In this document: positions 41,462-55,500 of the stretch, piece after piece | How positions within the stretch are numbered: position 1 is the first letter of the stretch | How the letters are laid out: the number at the start of each line of letters is the position of its first letter | Assembly (NCBI RefSeq): GCF_032854445.1 | Contig: NC_088295.1 | Span: 39,481,385 to 39,545,384 of the forward strand | DNA length: 64,000 nucleotides | Reading direction: 5' to 3' | DNA from: Liolophura sinensis | Taxonomy: Eukaryota > Mollusca > Polyplacophora > Chitonida > Chitonidae | Translations under genes and position numbers: made by a program | The notes under the pieces: model-generated | What the model was told of the DNA's origin: nothing | The model's input: only the letters and a program-made list of their open reading frames with translations | Databases searched by the model: none

Positions 41462-44400
41462 ATGGAAAAGTGTCGGAAGCTACTCAGTCTGTCTCGACGA
41501 ACAATTTTCCCACTTCTTTTGCGAAGAAATTTGTCCACGACAAGGATTGTTGCTGCAGGCTGTAAGGATAATTAGTAAATCTGGCTATGCATGTGTCGTT
41601 GTACTGTCGTTTGAGGATTTTCATGTTCTGCCATAGCAACACCAAATGCACCAGAAGGGACAAATTATAGGATGACCAGTTTTCGTAAATAATAACTTCT
41701 TTAGTGTCATTTTGCCATTTGCATTTACCGCATGCTATTTTGATGTCTGCCTTAAATGTTCGGGTGTACTACCAGCAATTTTTTTTGCGTAAAGGGATCT
41801 GAAAATACTCATTTGGACAAACTTGCTCTCCAAGGTCATTGTACATTCTCTTAGTACTGCCCTAGTTCTTGTAATTTTTGGGACACCTGGTCTGCTCATT
41901 TTAACCAATATACTTGTCATTGTAGCAGGAATATTTAGTTTCTTTTTTTTTTATTACATGGTTAGTCCATCTAATGAACAACACATTCGTATCTTTACGT
42001 TTCAAAAAAACTGGGAGAGAAATGTAGTTCTGTGCTTTCAGCGCTACTAATATCTGTCCTAAAAAATACGAAGAAATAATTAGTGCAGTAATACTAATAG
42101 TAGTGGTAGCCAGCACTATGCTGTGTTTGGCTTTGTAGTACAAGTGGTTGCAAACATGTAACTCTGATTTGAATGGTGCAACCACATGTCTGTCAGCTCG
42201 CATAAAATCACATCTTTCAGCCACGTTAACTTGTGAGAGCTCCACCTAAGCAGCCCTTTTTTCATCCAAACCTGGGTGAACTTGAAAGAGTTCTGAAATG
42301 CAGGCTTGGCTTATTGTATTTGACTACTTACCAGTAAGAAAAAACACAGCAAGAGGCTCTCGTTTTTGTGTTATCTTAGGTGTTTAGGCATTCTGTTGTA
42401 TCTCAGAGAACTTTTCTACATTGCCATGGCAGAAGAAAATCTTTCATCTCGTAACCGTCATCTATTCCACCTTGGTGGGCTCAATGTGCTATTAAAATTT
42501 TGACATTCCTCACATTGAGTCCATGTAGATAGACAACCCTCTTCTATGCGGAATGGCAGTGGCAGTGCAGAAGAGTTCATTTCAGCATTTAAATGGAAGA
42601 CAAAGTAGATAAGGTCATAATACAAGCTTATTGGTGGGATTTTCTATCAGTGTTAAGTACTAAAATTCCCAGTGACCGTTTTGCGTTGCAAATAAAGGCA
42701 TCTATTTTATTTGAAGAAATTGCGCTCTAAATATACTACTTCGGTGTCAGTGCCATACTGCCTCTCATTTGCTTTGTAATTATTGAGGTTGCACCACTCA
42801 GAAGCTCTGCATGGAATTATCGACAGAGGGGTTTGCTTGTATTGGGTGTTTTACCTAATTCTGCTGAAGTCATGGTGCTTGGGGTGTAACTTGCTACTAT
42901 TTATTTTAAGCATTTACATGAACAGTTAAGATAAAACTGATGTAAATTGACGAGGTAGAATTTCAAGGGTTACGTGTGACGATTTGTTAATTATCACACT
43001 GTCATAGCTGCACTGGTTTTGCCCTCTATGCTGTAAGTTTTTTATCATATTCTAATTATTTGGCAATGTCTATGGGAAAATTCCACACATAAACCAGATT
43101 TTACAGATGTTACATAAAATTTTCCTACTGTATGTCTGCAAAGAAATTTTTCGTTGCTTCATATCCAATGTTATGGCAATGTTTATTCTACATATATCTG
43201 CCTTGGCACTTTTTTCTCTTACTAAGACTGGAACAAAGACTGGAAGCCTGGGCCCTACCCCACAACTCCTGAGGAAAGAGAAGCAGCAGCTAAAAAGTAT
43301 GGTTTGAGGCTGGAGGATTACGATGTGTACCCTGATGATGGCTTGGGGTATGGAGACTACCCTAAACTACCCGTAGTCTCAGGGGATTCTAAAGATCCCT
43401 ATGAAGACTGGGACTTTCCAGAGCTGAAAAGAAACTATGGAGAACCTGTGAGTTATTTGAACTATAGAGTTATTTGAGTTATTTTATACCTATATATACA
43501 CAATTACAGGTGGGATATAAGTATTAGTATACCCTTCTTGTGACTTGAGAATTTAAGATGAATAGGCATGTGTTAAATACTGATGTTTTTGTCCTGACAT
43601 TATGTAATGCCTGTGGGAACAGGATATAATTCTGCAAGTCAGACCAAAATTAAAATATTATATGTCTGATATTATGTGACTGACCCTTCAAAAATGCCCT
43701 GACCAAAATTCTTTTTTCGTGATTTTACAGATGCCAAATTATTGTGTTTTATTTCATTTTTTTTTCGCCAATCGTTTGAAATGTCACTCTATTTATAGTG
43801 GAGATGGAAGCTCTTTCAAGATAAACAGTTTCCTTGGTCTGAAAATGTGATCTAAGAATGGCTTATATTTACTGATACGCAGAGACCGCTGCCATCCCTA
43901 GCCTGGACGATGTATACACCCGATTATGACATTGTATCTGTATTCAGCTACCCACTCTGCAAAGCTCGCTGCATACACAATACTTAATATCCAAATCCAC
44001 TTAATACATGGTCTGTCCGAAAGCTAAGACATTTATGCACCTTTTGCAACAATTTACACTTTTATTCTATATTTCCTCAGAAAATCTCAGGCGAATTCAA
44101 AAATAAAGTCTGCTTTAAGCTACTCATCTTGTGATGCATTCTACCTGATTGACATAAATTGGTACATCAATCATGCTAGTGTCTATTCTGAAAGATAGGT
44201 CGGAAGTTGGGGGCCACATGACCACCCTTTCGTATCTAAAACAAAGGGGCAACCCAATGTTAAAGCATTGGGGGAAAATGTCTCTTTTTTTCCACTTTGC
44301 CAGCGACCAGTAAGGCCTACATGCACAAAATAACATCATGAAAGCTCTGCAGAAATACTCAGACTATCTGGAAAGCTGAAAATTATACAAATCCAACAGA

Positions 44401-47400
44401 TACAAGTTCGTTGACAGCGATTCAAAAGTAGGGATTTTCCTATGTGATAACGTCGGGAGGACCGTTTTCTTCAACCACGCCGTTTGTTACTAAGGAGATC
44501 ACGTGGTCTCTAGCTTCCGATCTGTCTTACAGAATTGAGAATCTGACATCATGTAAAAACATTTCACAACGTTATTTAAGTATTCCAATCTATAGAACAG
44601 CTCATCATGCAAAGGTGGACAACGATGTTGTTTTGAAAGCTTATTGTTGGGTGAAGTCGAAGTATGAAGTGCCAGATGCTTTTAAAATGAAAAGAAATCG
44701 ATGCTGTAACTGGCAGGTTTTTTTTTATGACCTGAGTGTCAACCACATGAGTGCATGTGCCGCGCACGAAAACAATAGCTGCATTTTTTGAGTAGGTCTC
44801 AGAAAAAGTGTTATGATAGAATTACCACTTGTATTCACCACGGAATAAGATTAAAATTGTCCAGAAGACCATGAAGCTGTCTGCCAATGAAATTCTCTTG
44901 ACTTTTGCTGATGACAGGCAAGTGTTTTCTTGTATTTTCATTCTGCTGAGAAAGTCGGGGGAAGGCTCTGTTCACAAATACATAGGCCTATCTTACTATG
45001 GATAGCTTCTTGGTTGTGAACAGGCCATACCCAATGGGTATACGTATCCGATACCTGTAAATCACAATATCCGTGAAGTGTTTTCACCTGTATCTATTTG
45101 GATACCCATAAAATAGTGTTGCCATAGTTTTGGGGAGACGTATATTTTACCGAACTGATGACCAGTGTCCTTGTGTTTTCATAGGGAGTCAAGATTTTAA
45201 ATTAATTACTCATTTTGTGAGATAAACACTGTAAGATGTTCAAGAAAATCTTGTAAAAATCTCAGCTGTCAGCGTCTTTCTATGGCCAAATACAGAATTC
45301 TTTGTGATTTTAAAAACACACCTTATCTCGTGATATTGAATTGCTGAGAATTGTGTGGCTCTGGTTATAACGGGCGTAAAATGTTCACTAACACCGACAA
45401 AACTTGGACACAGGCCTGTCCCTCCAAGGACATGTCCCTCAAGCTTTAGGTGAGATTCTATGTGTAGCCAACTTACGTCAATCTCGTAGTTTATTTTTTG
45501 TGAATTAAATTAATTCAGTCATGGACTGATATAATCGTGGTGACAGATGGAGACCTTTCACCATAATATCCGCTGAAACATAACCAAAAGGGAAGATTTT
45601 TGTTTTAAACCTACGTTATCAAAGAATCCCCAACAGAGCCCCTTGTATGTTAGCATCCACCATTGTTTTTCACATGTAGCCATTTCTCATTTCACATGTA
45701 GCCTCTTCTGTTGGCAGGGAAATCCTAAAATTTAAATAAAGGGTTAGTCAGGTGTGTGGATATCTTTTCTCCCCGTCAAAACTATGCTAGGGATCAGGTT
45801 GAAATGCCCTCTAGCATGAACGCCCTCTACCTAAATGCCAGGGGTCCAACGTGAGTTCAGTTGATGGTCTACAACGGCAACACTGGTCAGTCAGCGAGCC
45901 CCATGTACGTGTCCCTGTAAGCATCCCTGTGTGCCTAGGTATTTTTGGACATACCTGACAAATATTAGCAGCCCTAACTGTGTGACTGTGAGAAATATCA
46001 AGTTTTCAGCGGCCTTGTTTATTTCTCTACACAACAACAATCGTATTTACATGCAATCAGTTTTAAATTATAAAATGTGTATTTTGCAATAGCAAGCTTT
46101 ATTTTTCCATATATATATATATAGAACACATATAGAATCCATACAATATGATTGAAGCCCATGCCGCTAGCTTGAACATGCATTATATGTAGAGGGCGTT
46201 AATTTAGAGGGCATTCTGACTAAAGGGCGTTTTGACTGTTATTCTGATTTCCTGAACTGTCATTGGGATCACCACTGCAGGATGCTGAGAAACCTTTCGT
46301 GGATAGAAACTGTATCTGTTCACTGATACATTGTTGTGAAGTGAAAACAATGGTAGTGACACTAGAAAGCGCAGGTGCATTTCTAAGTGGATACAGGGAA
46401 GTTCACATACAAAGACAAAGCGGATATGTTCCATTATTTAAATCTTCGTGCAACACAGCATGGTTTTGGCTCTCCTCTTCTTCATGTATAAATGGTTTGA
46501 ACAGCGTAGGTTAGGTCAAAGCGGGTGATGTGAGCTGAGGCTTAATACTTGGGTGCTTATGCTCTTCATACTTTTAGATAAGCATGTACATTGAATGATG
46601 AATTAAAGACAGAATAAATATTTGATCCTTCACATGAAGGAAGAATCCCCTAAATCTCACAAATTGTAACTGAAATTTAGGAAATTGGATACAGATTTCT
46701 CAGTATAGAATTTATTTTAGTAGGTCAAGAAGCTCCACCTCACTCCTTCAGAAGTATCAGGTGGACAGGATTTTGGTTGTATTTTCACTTGCTCCCCCCT
46801 CTGTACAGGACCTCAAAATTCTAGCACAAACTGTTGACTTAAATTATGCTGTAGTACTCATGAAAATGTTTAACAAATATTAACCTGTTAGTTTTATGGT
46901 AAAGATCTAAGAGTATTTAATGATTGTTAAATATTGGGCGATATAATTTAGTACATTGTTCAAATCATTGTTGAGGAAGTTTGTGATCAATTATTTGAAC
47001 AGGATTGTTCTTCCCTTCTGCGAAAAAACAAAACAAAAGGCAACACCTAACTACCTACCCTCTTTTATTATAAAAGGCCTGTAACATCAAACAAACAATA
47101 TTTTAGTTTTGGATATTGCATATTAAGTACCGTAAAGTGCAAAATTCATGACAGGGTATTAGAATCAATGTGTAACAAGATGCATGTATCTCAAAAAGTA
47201 CTGCATGGAAGGACCTGTAGTTTTACAAGGATATAAAGCAGAATGCCTCAAGAGGGATGCTCCATTGCTAATGATCTGTGTGCATATTAATTACCGTATA
47301 TTATCCAATTTACGACTTGGGTACTTTATTTATTGAGCTAAAGTTTTGCATTCATCTATGTTGTTCACAAGAATTACACCAATGTGACAGTGGTCAGCTT

Positions 47401-48792
47401 TATTTATTTATTTATTTGATTGGTGTTTTACACTATACTCAAGAATATTTCACTTTTACGTTGGCAACACACATTTTAGTCCGAGGAAACCGGGCAGAGC
47501 CCATGGGAACCCACAACCGTCTGCTGGTTGCTGGTAGACCTTCCCACGTGCGGCCGGAAAGGAAGCCAGCATGAGCTGGATTAGAACTTACATTGACCAC
47601 ATCATCCTGGTTCATTGTGCTGTGCTGGCATGCTAACGCCCTTGGCCTCAAAGACCTCGGTGAGGTTTATGGGTGAGGCAAACTAAAGTGTCCAGAGTAA
47701 ATCACCGCCCTAGGCCAGGTACTCAAAGTCACAGCAGGTTATGTATCAGCTGAGTGCAGGATTAATCAGAATCTGTTTTTAGAATTTAATTTCAGAGGTC
47801 CTGTTTCATATTATTTACAGCTCCAGAACTTTTCCACAAAGTATTACCTTTTCATTTCAGGTAGAGAATGGTATACATTTACAGAAGTGAAATATTCTTG
47901 AGTGTGGAATAAATATATTAATATAATAAATAAATATTGTGTACCAGAACTATTGATTTATGTGTATATATGTACTTCATAATCCAGGTCATACATGTAT
48001 TGTTGTTTTATGCATATATATTTACAGTTGCATGTAGAGGCAGATATAATAGGTGAAGACAGGCTGGACTACACTACAAAACGGCTCTACTCCGAGTAAG
48101 TCTTCTTGGGGCATAATAAAAAAATTGTGAACTGTCAAACTGTATAATGCAAGAAAATTTTAACGGTCAGCTTTTAGGAGTGTGAGAAACAGAGAAATAA
48201 CAAGAATACAGTTGCTGATTTTGATTACAAAGCGTAGGTCTATGACTAATATTTAATAGCTAGGGATGTAAATCTGAATCTGAAAAGATCACTCATTGCA
48301 TATCACATCTTCCTTTTCAGTCGTTTTGCAGCTTTGTATTTCTTAGGATTTGTTGGAACACTTGCCCTTCTGTTTGTACTGGCCATGCCCTATCCAGATA
48401 TACAGCCTGCAGTGAGTTGTCAGACAGTTTATTTCTGTTGTACATAAATAGGCCACCACTGTTTTCAGGTTACTACAACAACTACAGATCATTTGTCAAT
48501 GAAGTATAAAAGTTAAGTTCTGTGTTTTTCTTCTTGATTCCTGCCATATAAAACTAAACATTGGAATTTTCTTAAGTACTGAGCCTAAAATAAAAAAAAA
48601 AAACAGCAAATCAGTGAAGGTTTTCTTCTGTAAAGTACTGATTTAAGATATTAACTTGCCCTGTGGCATGTTTTTTTGTTTTTTTTTCAGATGCCTAAAC
48701 AGTTTCCATTTAATGACCTATATTTGGAGAAGGGAGGTGACCCAGAGAAGATGCCCACTATTAAACATTACACATTTGAACCAGCAGATTAA
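41462..48792 (+). CDS. NDUFB8: NADH dehydrogenase 1 beta subcomplex subunit 8 (complex I, ASHI)
   Basis: An accessory subunit of mitochondrial complex I, in the membrane arm. Exons 41462-41561, 43227-43447, 48028-48095, 48321-48411, 48691-48792; all phases close, giving 193 residues (human 186). The first exon is an Arg/Leu/Ser-rich targeting sequence ([20 protein letters not shown]). Family matches: [20 protein letters not shown], then [19 protein letters not shown], the membrane span [17 protein letters not shown], and [16 protein letters not shown] near the C-terminus. The two-residue spacing of YPDDG and GYGDYPKLP is nearly invariant in animals. Introns 1 and 2 are large and hold repeats. 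Convergent with STRAP. Confidence 0.96.
43830..45050 (+). repeat. Unidentified dispersed repeat X, copy 3 (longest)
   Basis: Reads through all blocks of the family without the gaps of copy 1: TTATATTTACTGATACGCAG, GATTATGACATTGTATCTG, AATCCACTTAATACATGGTC, CTATAGAACAGCTCATCATG, TTTTGAAAGCTTATTGTTGG, CTTGACTTTTGCTGATGACA and ACTATGGATAGCTTCTTGG. In NDUFB8 intron 2. No long open frame and no clear terminal repeats. It could be a non-autonomous DNA element or the remnant of a larger one. Confidence 0.8.
47397..47650 (-). repeat. SINE family A, near full length
   Basis: Reverse orientation: TTTATTTATTTATTTGATTG, GTGTTTTACACTATACTCAA, GAATATTTCACTTTTACGTTGG, GGTAGACCTTCCCACGTGCG and GCATGCTAACGCCCTTGGCC (decayed tRNA head). 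In NDUFB8 intron 2. Confidence 0.85.
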
Positions 48793-49026
48793 TAGCCAAT
48801 GTTAACGCTGTAGCACTTTATTACACTTGTAGATATTCAGATAATACACTGTTTGATAAAGGTGAAAATGTTTTTGTATAGGACTTAAACCATTCACTTC
48901 AGCTTATGTGTGTTAGGTGTTTGCTTATTAAAACTTGTGAATGCTGCCCTGTACATGTTGGCCTTTCCTCTTATTCATTGCTTTAAATCAACACGTAAGT
49001 CAAAAGTTAAAGGACAAGACCTGAAA

Positions 49027-49100
49027 GTAGAACCATAATTAATTAACTGATTCATTTAATTGATGTTTAAGATGTACTTGAGAATATTTTACTTATAGAA
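49027..49100 (-). repeat. SINE family A, tail fragment
   Basis: CTGATTCATTTAATTGATGT, then TACTTGAGAATATTTTACTTATAG, in reverse orientation. Confidence 0.5.
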
Positions 49101-49204
49101 CTGTGATCAAAGTTTACAAAGAGATTACCTTACATTGAGTGTAGTCCCTAATCCATTTATGCAGCTAAAATACCATCCTGTAAAAAAAAAGGCAGAGGAT
49201 ATGT

Positions 49205-49440
49205 TGTGGCCGAGAGATTGAGGTGTTTGCCTTTCAGCCACAAGGTGATGTGAAGAAATGTGAATTCAATACCATTCTCGGGCAGGAAATGTTCCAATTT
49301 CTTGGTACCCCTTCTGGTAAGTTATTGATGGGTCTATTCGTCATGGAGAGTTCAGCCAGTATAACTTGCCAAAGGTGGGAAGTTTGGTATTCGAGGCAGT
49401 TTCCTCCAAACAATAAACCATCTATTATCGTATACATGTG
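49205..49440 (+). repeat. tRNA-headed SINE, family D
   Basis: TGGCCGAGAGATTGAGGTG (box A-like) and GTGAATTCAATACC (box B-like) head a body with GGTACCCCTTCTGGTAAG and CCAAAGGTGGGAAG. The body does not resemble families A-C. Only copy seen in the window. Confidence 0.6.
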
Positions 49441-50277
49441 AGCGAAAAAGTCTTTAATATGCTGTTTTAACAAGAATCTAAAAAAAAAAAAAAAGACAAG
49501 GGTGTCCGAACTGTAAGTGCATAGGCAAGCCTTCCCACTGTATAATGTGGGATGCATGAATATTGTGTTGCTTGACTGATCCAATTGCACCACCTCTTCA
49601 GTTAGCACAGACAGAACAGCCTCCCTCTGCAAGCAATTCCTTTCCGCCCATCCAGAACGTCCAAAACTAGGAAACAAAAGCGCCCTTAATATAGTAGCAT
49701 GTCCAGTGGCCACCCTGATGTCACTGAGAGTGTATTCCACAGTGCGACCCATGAAGCTGTAACACACTGTTCTTGGTGGTAAACTAATTACAGAATTGTT
49801 CTGGCAGCAAAAATATCAGATTTGCAGAGGTATCTGATCTGTCACACAATTTTGTCATTTAGTACTTCTAAACTTAATCAGGAATTGATCAGCACCCGGC
49901 CAATGAAAGAAGTCCCATGCTTTCTAGAGCAGACCCAGGTGCATCATTTGATGCAGAGCTATATATTAATGTTTTACTTTCTACCCAAAATTTGACTTTG
50001 TCAAAAATGATGCAAATACAACTTCTTGCATTGTTGTACAATTCTGCAGTCAGGTATTTCAACATATTCCAGTATTTACCTCATTCTTAAAAACAGGTAA
50101 AACTTTAGTCCCATCTTACAAGGCTGTTGCAACACTAAGTCAAGCACACTTACCATTGTAACATATCTCTTCACTATATGTTGCCATGGAAATCATGCCA
50201 GGCGCATTTTGCTACTTCTTCGTAAAGCAGGTCCCAGGACGGACTCACAAAATCCAAACACATTTTCGTTAAAACCA

Positions 50278-50283
50278 TTTATT
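50278..50283 (-). terminator. STRAP: Probable poly(A) signal of STRAP
   Basis: AATAAA on the minus strand, 2.3 kb below the STRAP stop codon at 52549. Use implies a long 3'UTR covering 50270-52548, which has no other gene I can support. A nearer signal may be used instead. Confidence 0.35.
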
Positions 50284-51742
50284 AATGATTCAACAAAATG
50301 AAATGCCAATACAAGTGATGTTTTTTAAATTTAGGAATTGAGCCAAGAGGCTTACAATTTCATTTTAAAACCTAAACCTTTTGAACTGTTTTACAGGCAG
50401 ATCTGTCTCACATTCACAGTATAATTCAATATGGCAGAAACCAGTAAGCAAAATGTAAATACCTGTATTTCACTTAGGAGTGTGGCATAAGTCAAAGACA
50501 CGTTTTAAGAAATAAGAAGCGTATTCAATACTTAACAAAATATGAGGAAAACAAATTATGTATAGACATTATGCCCGGAACAAAAGGACTTGGGTAACCT
50601 TCAATCCCAACCTATACTAGACCGTTTCATTAAACAATGGCTATTAAAACAGCAATAAAGAGTTGAGATATAGCACCACAGCAGCAGTACGAATCTCATC
50701 AACGTCTCACAGAAAAAGTGGATTTAGGTCTTATTTTATATTTTGTGTTTTTCTTTCAAGAGAAGTGAGCACCACATACTGACAGACCACTGTTAAAGTT
50801 ATGAAGATGGATAATTTATGTTTACTGTCAATAATAATGTTCAAAAACCCCTGATATTGTTTCTAAGTTGACAATGTCAGTTTTTATACAGTGAACTGCA
50901 GAAATAAATTTTGAAGTCACTAAAAACTTGGATCTCTGACAAAGAAAGCACCATGAGCTCATCAACTGAGCACTATAAATTACACTTGGCAAAGATGAGT
51001 ATCTATGGACTGGGCAGATTTCAGACAAAACTTCAAAACCCTCAAAGAATAACTGAAACTGATAAACCAGACTGGTCAAACTTGAGAAATGAAAATATGA
51101 CAACATCATATAATATGATCTTAAGTCTTCACATAACTTGACAACCAAATGGTTCAATGAACGAAACCATGTCATAACTTTGGCCAAACTTTCAAGAATC
51201 AAATGATTGACCTGGGTGCTGTTTCTCAAAGGGGCCGTAATGATACGCTAGTCACAAATACCAAGGCAGCGTACACTGTGAGTGTGCAACATCATGGTGA
51301 TCAGGCTGGTGATCAGGTTACAACCCTTACTAGGGCCCTGGTTTGACAACTAAACAGATAGTGGGACTTGACAAGCCAATAAATGCTCAGTGCTGATAAA
51401 CATCTGTAAGATTTGACAACCAAATGAATGACTGGACTTAATAACCAAATGGATGCCCAACTTTCAACCCAAATGAGACATTCTATACATGAAAACCAAC
51501 AAAATAACCAATCCTCACAAATGACTGGCCAAACTTGACAATATGAAAGTAAATAGGACTGAAACACTTTCAGTACAGAAGGGATGACAACGGTGGAAAT
51601 GTTACTTGTTACTGTTGACTTGACAAATCCAAACGGATCCGACGTCTGTCTTGTAGTGAAGTTGCACTGCATTATATAGCATATATCTATATCACAATGT
51701 TGTACATGTATAGCCTCAAACGGGTAATTGCGTAATTTACCT

Positions 51743-52011
51743 CCACTATAACACTCTGTTCTGTAAATGGCACCCTTGCTGAACTGACCAGTCTAACAAG
51801 TCGCCATAAGCAACTGACTAAGGCATTTGAGTTTGAAAATTACATGGCTGATTTTAATATGCTTTTTTGAAATATATTTGCCCACTATAACACTCTGTTC
51901 TGTAAATGGCACCCTTGCTGAACTGACCAGTCTAACAAGTCGCCATAAGCAACTGACTAGGGCATTTGAGTTTGAAAATTACATGGCTGATTTTAATATG
52001 CTTTTTTGAAA
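51743..52011. repeat. 130-bp direct tandem duplication
   Basis: Copy 1 at 51743-51872 and copy 2 at 51882-52011, offset 139 bases, with one visible mismatch (ACTAAGG against ACTAGGG). Both contain CACTCTGTTCTGTAAATGGC and CAAGTCGCCATAAGCAACTG. The near identity points to a recent duplication or an assembly artefact. Confidence 0.93.
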
Positions 52012-52548
52012 GTAAAGTAAATCACAAATAATTTCATGCAAGTTTTCACCAACTAATCACCCTACTGTTAATAGTTGGTAAAAATCGTCTGATATTTTAT
52101 GTGATTTACAGTATATCGCATAATTTCATGGAATTTTTTTATCTCTAGTTTGGTGAAAAATTGTGTGACATGTCATTTATCGTATATCACATCGTTTCAT
52201 AGAATTTTTCATCAACTAAGTACCAGTACCCTTCTGTGATATATTTTGTACCTCAAGATCATTGGTGAAAAACTCCATGAAATTATCGGTAATTTTTTTG
52301 TAAATGTATTCTTTTCAATAACCAAAGGACATAATATTTGGTCACTCATATATCCATCACTGGAGGATAATGTAAGCAATTAATGTACGCTGCATGACCA
52401 CACTGGTGTACATGACATGAGCAAACTTGGGACTGATACTGTTCAACAGCCAGCCCAGCACAAGGGGTTGAGAATTCTCACAAACCATACAGGAAGGCTT
52501 TGGTCACTTAAATGCACATCAGATCTTCAAAATGTGGCAAACACATCA

Positions 52549-55500
52549 TTACGCTTCAGCCTTAACTGCCGCAGGCTGGACATCATTGGTTATGTTTACG
52601 TCATCTGGTATCACACATTTCCATAATCCGTAAGTTTTGCCCACATTCGTTTGCCACAATCGTAATGTTCCATCTTCACTGCCACTGGCATACAACTCGC
52701 CATCTGGTGAAAATCTCACTGAGTGAACAGGCCCAAAATGACCCTTGAAGGACTCTGAGAATAATAAATAAATTTATACACAGTTCAAAATATGAGGATT
52801 TCCAGCCAATTACCATATCTTTTCCAGTGGTATAATGCACTTTTCACTTCATTGACTTTAGCCTTGTTAATGTAAACATTCCTCTGGCTTTAATGGAATT
52901 TTTGAAACAGTACATACCTTAGTTTAAGTACAGGATTTAAACTTTCAACCTGAAACTAAGTTTTCATTTTATGACAGAGATATTGATAAACAACTAAATG
53001 GCTGATTTGATCTGATGAAAAATGTATATGGTCTAAACTCGAAAGTCATCGCTATACTTCAGACCCTTACCTAATTCAGTCCCAGTGTTATAATCAAATT
53101 TATACATCTTAAAATCTTCTCCACCACACACAAAAATATCCTCTGTAGAGTGAAGAGATGCTGTGTTAATATCTGTTGGGGCCTCAAACTCTCGTATCTT
53201 CTCAAAGCTGAAACAAAGATGGTGGGATCCAGTATTGTAACTTAAAACAGAAAGTTCACAACTCTATGCGAAAACTTTTCTGCATGAAGTATACAGTACA
53301 TAATTATTGTGTAAGCTGTACAGTATGTTGTTCATTCCTGCCTTTGTGATGATCTTTTGTGTGCAAATTGGTAACGTTTTACTCATTTACTGCACGAAGA
53401 CAACAGTCAATTCTGCTTGGACCACAGTGGTCATTGTGTATGAAAAGGTATCCCATTATGTCATTTTTACTTGTGACTGAATCCTGAAAAACGTGTACAT
53501 AATTTCAATGTATTAGATGAGAATCACAACTTGCCATATACCCATATACAGTATACTCACTTTTCTGTGTTCCAAAAACTAGTAAATGGCCCGTATGTTA
53601 TGACAAGAATTTTCCCTCCCCTGGCAAGCTCTAAACTACTGGGAGGTAAAATAAACTCAAGTTTTCGAACTTCGTTCCCGTTGTCGATATCCCATACTCT
53701 GGAAAACCCAGCAAAAAGCATAAATAAGACACACATAATCATGTAGTCCCTACTCCATTACCAGCTTCATGATCTGTTCACTGTATCAAAATATACCACC
53801 TGTCTGTGTGCAGGATTTTATCAGAGTTACCATGCAAGAATATTTCCCACTATTTCAATTCATTATTTTTATACATGCATAATTTCTTTTATCTGCATTT
53901 TTACTATTATTCTCACCTGGTATGCTGTCTTTTGTCATGCTATTAATGCTTCATCATTTTATTAATGCTTATTCAAGCTCTAAAATTTCAATGTAGTGCT
54001 ATTGCTAATGTTAATTTCTATTTCTTAACTGTGTCTGATAAGAAAGAAAGTGTTTTAGATCTGGTCAAGTAACTTTCAGATGTTCGCCTTGGCCTTACAA
54101 CATGGCTCTACAACATCTACAAGAACACCAAGGGAAATTCAAAGTGGTCATAGACATTCAACCTTAAAATACATGTACATTTAGAACCTCAGACGGGGTT
54201 GGCAAATAGTTACTTTGTCCTGGTGTGAAAGTGATAATTACCGCACTGTCTTATCGTCAGATGCGCTTATTATCTTCTTGCCATCAGGTGTTAGCAATGC
54301 CCCTTTCATGTTATTGGTGTGACCACTAAATATTCTTGGCTCTGCAACAGATTTGAGATAAAAAACATACAATACAGCTTTTTATATACCAGCATAAAAT
54401 ATCAATACCATTCCTCCAAACAAATGTTAGAAACCAGATATCTGAATTCTGTATTTTTTTATTTATTTAAACTAAAGCGTTCCACTGCTTGTAGAGATGT
54501 CACATCTGATGCTGAATTAGAATTTCTTAATTTTGTACTTAACCAGTGAGATATACACCCCAGATTATCTGACTGGTTACAGTTCTCTCAGTATCTACTG
54601 GAATCTAGGACTAACCTGCCTCTGGTTGATTTAAGTCATACAGCTTCAGGACTTTCTCATTACTGGCTGTCAGCAGTTTAGTGCTGTCGTGGGAAAAATC
54701 TACACACTTGACAATATGTTTGTGGAGAAATGATCGGAGCTCTTCTCCACTCACAGCATCCCACAGTTTCCTAAAAAATAATAAAAACAAACATGAAGTC
54801 AACCTCACGGTAGACTTATTTCCAGAGTAACAATGTCAGCTAAAGCTTCACTCTTACTACAGTTTGCTGGCTTTTGAATACTTTAACAAGCGATTAAATC
54901 CAGCTCCCAATGGACTGGCAACATAATTAATTAATACCCATCAGGCAGGGGGCAGTGCTTTTCTCCGGGCTCTGTCCAGTTTCCTCCAGCCATTCCCCCA
55001 AATACTGCCATACAAATGAAATATTCTTGAGATTGTCATTAAGTCCCACTCAACTAAGCAAATCAATGAAAATGCAAGCAAGGTCTTTTTTTTTTTCTTT
55101 TTTGATCTTGATTTTTTTCCCTGACAATTAACTAGGGCCATATAAAGCAGACAATGAACCAGTTATTTCTTTCTTTTTTTTTGAATTTATGTTGTATGAG
55201 TGATCATTCTGTGATGCTCTGAGAAAAACTCACGCAGTGAAGTCAGCAGCCCCTGTGGCAGCTCTGGTAGCATCCTTATTAAGTGTGGCTCCCCAAACTG
55301 CTCCTTTGTGACCCTCAAATGTCCCAATCCAGTCACCAGTGTCTCCTTGACGCAGCATTGGCTTACCATCTGAATCAAAGAACTGGGTACAACACTTGCT
55401 ATTGGTGACATAATATGCTGTAGCCCTAAAAGTCTATATGTAATTAATATTTAAGTTATTATTAGTTGTACTAGTTACAGGTCTTGATATTTCTGATTAC

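Larger units (their letters stand above)
48793..50277. other. NDUFB8 3' end and intergenic to STRAP 3'UTR
   Basis: ATTAAA near 48928 is a likely NDUFB8 poly(A) signal. It is followed by a short SINE A fragment (49027-49100) and a different tRNA-headed repeat (49205-49440). The 177-codon minus-strand frame at 49234-49767 is partly antisense to that repeat and has no family features. Confidence 0.5.

Noticed and set aside
49234-49767. 177-codon minus-strand open frame
   Set aside because: Partly antisense to a tRNA-headed repeat, includes a run of Phe from an A tract, and shows no family motif.
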